A stretch of 64,000 bases of DNA from Artemisia argyi (taxonomy: Eukaryota; Streptophyta; Magnoliopsida; Asterales; Asteraceae), in contig CM060708.1 of assembly GCA_030686995.1 (NCBI GenBank), positions 255,672,044-255,736,043 on the forward strand. Reading direction: 5' to 3'. Numbering within the stretch: the stretch's first letter is position 1; every line of letters begins with the position of its first letter. Of the stretch, positions 58,565 to 64,000 are shown piece after piece. The notes below the pieces were generated by a model, which saw only the letters and a list, made by a program, of their open reading frames with translations, did no database searches and was not told where the DNA came from. The position numbers and the translations under genes were made by a program.

Positions 58565-58690
58565 GGAATAAGCTAGTCAGTTGGTCTTCAAAGAAACAAA
58601 TGAGTACATCTATCTCCTCCACTGAAGCTGAATAAGTTGGCCTTGGTATGAAGAGTCTCACACCTGAGGATCATTTGTCTTCAGGAAGAT
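58493..58690 (+). pseudogene. RNase H remnant with internal deletion
   Basis: After the frameshift the correct frame continues through the [19 protein letters not shown] and SISSTEAE region of RNase H, a TAA at 58632, VGLG, and then directly GMKSLTPED, a block that normally closes the pol protein roughly 100 residues later. The intervening catalytic part is missing, so RNase H is inactivated. Confidence 0.65.
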
Positions 58691-61618
58691 CAAGAGGAGT
58701 AAAGGGGCTGCTTCGCATATCCTTGTATAGTATCCAATATAGAAAAATATAAAATCTATAAAAAGCATAAAAATCTGAAAAATCACAAAAATCCAAAAAT
58801 ATTCTTCTCACGACATGTCTCTTGTATAATCGATATTATGTACGTTTCTAGAAATGTCATTCAATAATGACACGGAATCATACATATGCTTGAGCAAGAG
58901 TTTTTCGGTTCAAATAAAGTTGTTTTCAAAAACATGTCGTATCTCAAAACATTCTTAAAAATATGGCTTGTAGTCATTTCATGCTACAACCTAGTCTTCA
59001 AAAATATGGCTTGCTATTACTTCAGATATCAACCCGCTTTTCAAAATGGGGAAAACACGTCACCAAAAAGACGGTTGTTCCTTTTACTGGGTGAAGTTCA
59101 CCTGGGCATGGATTACTTTATATCCATGTTTCCTCGATCTAATGTACGCTTCAGTGTATTATTTCTTGATAAAGAAGAGAAATATTCTTTTTATCGCCAA
59201 ACACTTTCCCTTCTATGATTTTTCCGGAAAGTGTTTGTGCAAAACTTGGTGGTACCATGAAATTTTGAATGAAAATCAAATTGAACTCAAAGGTTTGATA
59301 AAATTTTCACTCAATCAATGACGTTAATAGTTTATGAAAATATTTATGCTTTAACATCCGTCATTGATTGAGGGGGAGAGTGATTTCTCAAAATTTTATG
59401 TATCATCAAAACTCCCCACACTTCGTACATAAAACATTGCAACAAAATGATTTGTGATGTGTTATGTGTCAGAATGAGTACATTTTCAAAGAGTTTTCGT
59501 TAAAACTTCAAATCTTTTGTAAACTCTTCAAATCTGCCTCATAGATTGAGGGGGAGCAAGAAAAAGGTTCCTTTTATCAGACAATATTAAAAAATTAACC
59601 GCATTTCTCTCCCAAACGTTTTCTAACTTATTTAAATCAATTGAGATAAAAAATCTCTAAAGATTTGAAATTTTGATCGGGGGAGAGAATGTGATTTAAA
59701 TATGACATCTGATAAACCAAAGTGATCTTTTGGACTCAATAAATGTGCTCCCACATATGTGCTAAACTTTTTCGAATATCGATGCACATATTGAGGGGGA
59801 GCAAAAGGCGTTTGTGGAAGTTATACCAAAGACCGACCATTTATCTTTATGCATGAAGTTATAAGGTTGGTTAAGGTTAGGTATAAGTTCCCATGATCCA
59901 CCAGAACCGGAAGGATCTTCCCAGGGACAATCCATAGATAGATTAGAAGTCCTTAGGAATGATTGAAAAAAGGAGTAAAGTGAGAAAGGGAAGAGTGCGG
60001 ACTGAGATAGAGCTAGGACTGGAACAAACCCAACAAGGTTCTAGTGGTGAAGTCTCGGTAAGCACTGAAAGGGTTGAAGAATTAAAAAGAAATGATATGA
60101 GAAAGGGTGAAAAGAAATAGCCCTCCACATATTCAACCTTAGGGCAGAAACCGGGTTCAATTCATAATCTACTGGCGGTTACTAAGATAACACCGGTATT
60201 GAAGACAAGACGTCATGGACCTAGTGACGCACTGCGCTAAACTTCCCAACCACTCAAGTTCTCTTAAAAGAGCTTGTTTCATTCTCACGGGGAACCCTGT
60301 GCAATGTATCGGCCACTCATTGCGAGCTATGTTGATACCTAAAACAGGAGACGCCTCCCCAGTCTCCAGGAGCGGATCAAAACGCACTATTGAGTCTAGA
60401 GCCATGAGATCATCCATAAATCTCGATAGGACACATTCCAAATATGCTTATTGTTTCACAAAATGTGGAAAATTAGATAAAATATTTAGAGTCCTACGCA
60501 TTATCCTTGTGGTATTGCCAGAACATCCGAGTGATATGTTCACAATGAAGATGGAAATCCTTCTAGAGCGAACATCACTCAAGCTCTTGGTAGGTGACAT
60601 GTGAGATCCATCTTGGATCAATGATCAAGTGACAACTGGAAAGCAACGATGGTGCGATTCATAATTGAGTCAAACTTGTTCCAGGATATGGATTGACGGA
60701 TACTTTTGCCAAAACCTCTCAATGTGCTCACCAACTAATCTTTCGAGCACATTGATTGTGTGCAATATCTTTCAAACAAAAGTATTTTGATGGAAATGTG
60801 ATTCTAAATACAAAACTCTCGTTGTGTCTCAAAAATGTTTATCATAGGATACACGAGTGATTTCTATAAATCTATTTCTCATTAATCCGTGAATATTCAT
60901 TCACCGATTCACTCTATCGTGCTGTCTGCTTTGAGACGTTCCGGTATGAGAACATGCTAACTATGAAGACTCCAAAGTGGATTCTTTAGAAAATTCATTA
61001 CTACAAGCTGGAATTCCTGTCAAGGAGAGTTTTCTTTAAAAGAGACTCTACCTGATCACAGGTCGGTTTTCACAAAACTGGAGGGTAGTCTGTCCTCGCA
61101 GAACGAATGACAAAGCCATATTCGTTCTCTATCTTTATTGTTAACTGTTTTATTTTAGGGACACATATAAAGATGGCGGTGATGGCTGCAGTTTCCAGCT
61201 GAATCGGGTCAATCCATACCTCATGCTCACACATCCTCCACACTATCAATGAAGATGAGAGACTTGCTACAAAAAATGTTGAGAGACTACTAACAACGTT
61301 TCCGCAACTCTGATGATAAAGTCTCCTGGTCCACAAACTCCAATGCAACGTCTCCAGATACAGAAGGGTGTGAGCATGATGGTCCTTAGTCACTACATCA
61401 CATGAAGGCAATACAACTATGGATGAGCTTGGAGATTTACTTTTGCTTATGATCTCAAAGGAAGCTCAAAGATCACATATCTCAAAGGAATTCAAATCAC
61501 GAGTTCGCTTGCTTGAAGTACGAAGTGTGTTGAAAAGTGAATAATCAGATCCTACGAGCTACAAAGACTAAAGAATGCTTAAAGACCAAAGATCTTAATT
61601 TCAAAGGTGACCTCGCTT
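58691..61618 (+). other. Sirevirus 3' region with multiple polypurine tracts
   Basis: About 2.9 kb between pol and the 3' LTR. AGGGGGAG-type tracts at 59371-59380, 59549-59557, 59678-59687 (CGGGGGAGAG) and 59794-59802 are preceded by ATTGA-like sequence in most cases. In Sireviruses such repeated tracts lie upstream of the LTR and an envelope-like ORF may occur here, but the frames at 58886-59321, 60215-60604 and 61070-61411 show no clear membrane or envelope signature. Confidence 0.6.
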
Positions 61619-61627
61619 AGGGGGAGA
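61619..61627 (+). other. Polypurine tract of Copia element 2
   Basis: AGGGGGAGA immediately before the 3' LTR (one T between), the primer for plus-strand synthesis. Confidence 0.8.
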
Positions 61628-61628
61628 T

Positions 61629-61989
61629 TGTTAGGAATACAAATATTCCTGTAAAAGTCTCGGTCACCTAATGATTGTAATAGCATTAAGTTAGCTCGTA
61701 GCTAGTTTGTTTATTAGTTAATTAGTATTAGTTTATGTAACACCGTGGAAGAAGGACGGGTCTTCACCCACTGTATGCCTGATCCATAGCCCGGGAGTGG
61801 GCGTTTTATTGTAAGTATAAATACCCCTCTCCACATGTGGAGAGGGTTGGACCTTCACTTAATCTCAATCTAATATTTCTCTTTTTCTCTCAAGGTTCCT
61901 TTCTTTCTTTCTTTCCTCTCCTCTTCCTCACCTTCTACGCCTCACAAATCACAACATGAACATGTTTCCGACATAGTTAGTATTCTACA
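61629..61989 (+). repeat. 3' LTR of Copia element 2
   Basis: 361 bp, equal in length to the 5' LTR with six base differences noticed; followed by the target duplication GTATA. Confidence 0.95.
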
Positions 61990-61994
61990 GTATA

Positions 61995-64000
61995 CTTACT
62001 TAAAAGTAAGCATGAGGTGTTTGATAATATTAAGATTTTTTATAACTTGATTAAAACACAGTTTGAAAAATGTGTTAAGATTTTTAGAAGTGACAATGGT
62101 ACTGAATTTGTCAATAATCAGTTTAATAAATTTTGTGAAGAAAAAGGAATCATTCATCAGACATCTTGTGCTTATACTCCCCAACAAAATGGGGTAGTAG
62201 AACGGAAACATAGGCATCTCTTAAATGTTGCAAGATCCCTTATGTTTCAGGGGGGATTGCCTTTGTATTTGTGGTCTGAATGTGTTCTAACTGCCACTTA
62301 TTTGATTAACAGATTGCCATCTACAGTGCTGAATGTAATGTCTCCTTTTAACCTTGTTTTTAATAGTAAACCTGAACTAAATCACTTAAGAACTTTTGGT
62401 TATCTTTGCTTTGCTACCATTCTTACCAGCAATGATAAGTTTAATAGTAGGGCTGAAAAGTGTGTTTTAGTTGGGTATTCCAACTTTCAAAAAGGTTATA
62501 AACTTTATAGTCTTGAGAGGAAACAGTTTATATTTTCTAGAGATGTAAGATTTTTTGAAAATGTTTTTCCTTTCAAGATTAAAAACTCTTCTGCTGCTCC
62601 TGACCCTCTCAGTCAGGGTTTGAATCATGTTAACTTCTTTGATGAAGTAGCTTGTGACAATCCTGACACACCCAATGATGATAATACTCATGATGATCAT
62701 CATGAGAGGGAGGGCAGCTACTTCTTGCATCTTGGCAGCCCAATAATTGACCATGAATAGAGTGATTTGGGGCACTCTGATGGTTCCAATGAGGTTACCA
62801 GTTCAAGTGAGATGGCTGCAACTCCTCTTGGTGTGAGCAGTTCTGAGGGTGTAAATAGTCCCTTACCTGAACAATCAGCAGATCTGTCTTTTAATAATGA
62901 TCAGCCTTCTTTAAGAAGGTCTGATAGAACATCTGTATTTCCAAACAAATATAATGAGTTTGTTGTTGACTCAAAAGTCAAATTTGGCCTTGAAAAGTTT
63001 GTTACTTATGCAAAACTTAAAAATGATACTTTATGTTTTGTCATTGAGTTAAATAAAAGTTTTGAACCAAAAAATTATTAGGAGGCTTGTATGTATCAGC
63101 ACTGGAAAGATGCTATGAATAGTGAAATGGAGGCCTTATATAGAAATGATACGTTTGAAATTGTTGAGTTGCCTTTTGGTAGAAAAGCTATAGGTTGTAA
63201 GTGGGTCTTTAAAATCAAATATAAATCTAATGGTGAGGTTGATAGATACAAGGCTAGACTAGTTGCTAAGGGTTATAATCAAAAAGAAGGTGTAGACTTT
63301 GATGAAACTTTTTCACCTGTTGTCAAAATTGTTACTGTCAGATGCCTTATCAATCTTGCTGTTTAGCAAAATTGGCCTATCTTTCAACTTGATATTAACA
63401 ATTCTTTCTTATATGGAGATCTTGATGAGACTGTTTATATGACTACCTGATGGGTATTTTAATAATAATGATAAGAGAGTTTGCAGACTTAAAAAGTCTT
63501 TATATGGGTTGAAACAGGCACCTAGACAATGGAATGCTAAGTTAACCAGTGCTTTAATTGAAAATAACTTTGTGCAAAGAAAAAGTGATTATTCTTTGTT
63601 TGTTAAAAATGATTCTGGTAACTTTGTGGCATTGCTTGTTTATGTTGATGATATTATTGTTACTGGTAATAACTTGGATGAAGTTGAAAAGTTTAAAGAG
63701 TTTCTTAAGTCTAAATTCCAGATTAAAGATCTGGGGAAACTTAAGTATTTTTTGGGTATTGAAGTTATGGAAACAGATAAAGGTCTTTGTTTGACACAAA
63801 GAAAATATTGCTTAGATCTCTTGTCTGAGTTTGGTTTATTGGCTTGTAAGCCGTCTGCTTTTCCGTTGGAACAAAGTTTAACTATCTCTAATGAACCAAG
63901 TTTATCTGATCCTGTTCTAGATAATATAACTGAATATCAGAAGTTAGTTGGTAAATTAATTTACCTAACACACACTAGGCCTGATATTTCTTATGCTGTA
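61995..64000 (+). pseudogene. Copia element 1 integrase-RT, second part (partial)
   Basis: It resumes the interrupted integrase: [11 protein letters not shown] (second Asp) and [14 protein letters not shown] (Glu), then the C-terminal integrase region, an Asp/His-rich linker, and RT with [52 protein letters not shown] and the active site YVDDIIV (about 63641). In-frame TAG codons at 62758, 63079 and 63364 and a frameshift at about 63440 inactivate it. The sequence ends at the window edge after THTRPDISYAV; RNase H and the 3' LTR lie outside. Confidence 0.9.

Larger units (their letters stand above)
49784..61989 (+). mobile_element. Copia element 2, Sirevirus-type (12,206 bp, nested)
   Basis: Two 361-bp LTRs (49784-50144, 61629-61989) differ at six positions that I noticed. 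The target duplication GTATA at 49779-49783 and 61990-61994 is exact. Primer site at 50147. The gag is very long with extended coiled coils, pol has PR-INT-RT order, and several AGGGGGAG polypurine tracts are scattered over the 3-kb region before the 3' LTR. These are Sirevirus features. Stops, frameshifts and a deletion in RNase H make it inactive. It sits in the integrase domain of Copia element 1. Confidence 0.92.
46709..64000 (+). mobile_element. Copia element 1 (outer, interrupted, right end beyond window)
   Basis: A 5' LTR (about 46709-47172) and Met-type primer site are followed by a gag-pol ORF that is split at 49783 by the inner Copia element and resumes at 61995, running into the RT domain at the window edge. 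Stops and a frameshift in the second part show it is not functional. The inner element's GTATA duplication pinpoints the break inside the integrase domain. Confidence 0.9.

Noticed and set aside
60169..60604. Overlapping ORFs on both strands in the Sirevirus 3' region as an envelope gene
   Set aside because: No signal peptide, membrane anchor or conserved motif that I could see; both strands are equally open.

Overview
The window looks like plant nuclear DNA, almost certainly a dicot and probably Asteraceae. This is inferred from the style of the long coiled-coil Sirevirus gag, the LINE and the Athila-like ORF; no database was searched. It is AT-rich, has spliced plant genes, and most of its length is transposable elements, several nested in one another. 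No prokaryotic features, tRNA or rRNA genes were seen.

Only two host genes look intact or nearly so. RER1-like exon 1 is at 2963-3402 (-), with its remaining exon(s) not in the window. A single-exon F-box/LRR gene of the SKIP2/VFB type is at 41668-42960 (-). A broken copy of the F-box 5' end lies at 43811-43916.

Layout: 1-660 degenerate pogo/Tigger-like transposase pieces; 2963-3402 RER1; 3537-12025 an 8.5-kb Helitron (minus orientation) carrying exon debris of PRONE/RopGEF, macro-domain and SGT1-like TPR genes, plus a nested 1200-bp PIF/Harbinger element (4836-6035); 12064-22473 a very young LTR element with two 3760-bp LTRs, a 5-bp TSD and no gag-pol, whose 2.9-kb interior carries an antisense, apparently spliced ORF for a multi-pass membrane protein; 22479-23008 an old LTR remnant; about 23600-25240 a 5'-truncated LINE (-); about 25560-28182 an Athila-like element; 29697-about 31610 a CACTA-like end with regularly spaced palindromes and two small ORFs; 31895-32110 a broken glycine-rich protein piece; 33752-37789 a 4-kb foldback Mutator-like element (9-bp TSD) built of decamer arrays and palindromic arrays; 38116-40341 a second Helitron of the same family; the F-box gene; several MITEs; 46709-64000 a Copia element (right end beyond the window) interrupted at 49784-61989 by a 12.2-kb Sirevirus-type Copia.

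The elements were dated relative to each other by nesting and LTR identity. The large-LTR element is the youngest, with three substitutions seen in 3760 bp. The Sirevirus is older, with six differences in 361 bp, and its host Copia is older still. The most unusual objects are the foldback MULE with helically phased T-tracts, the antisense membrane-protein gene in the large-LTR element, the multi-gene Helitron capture and the 92-bp spaced palindromes of the CACTA end.
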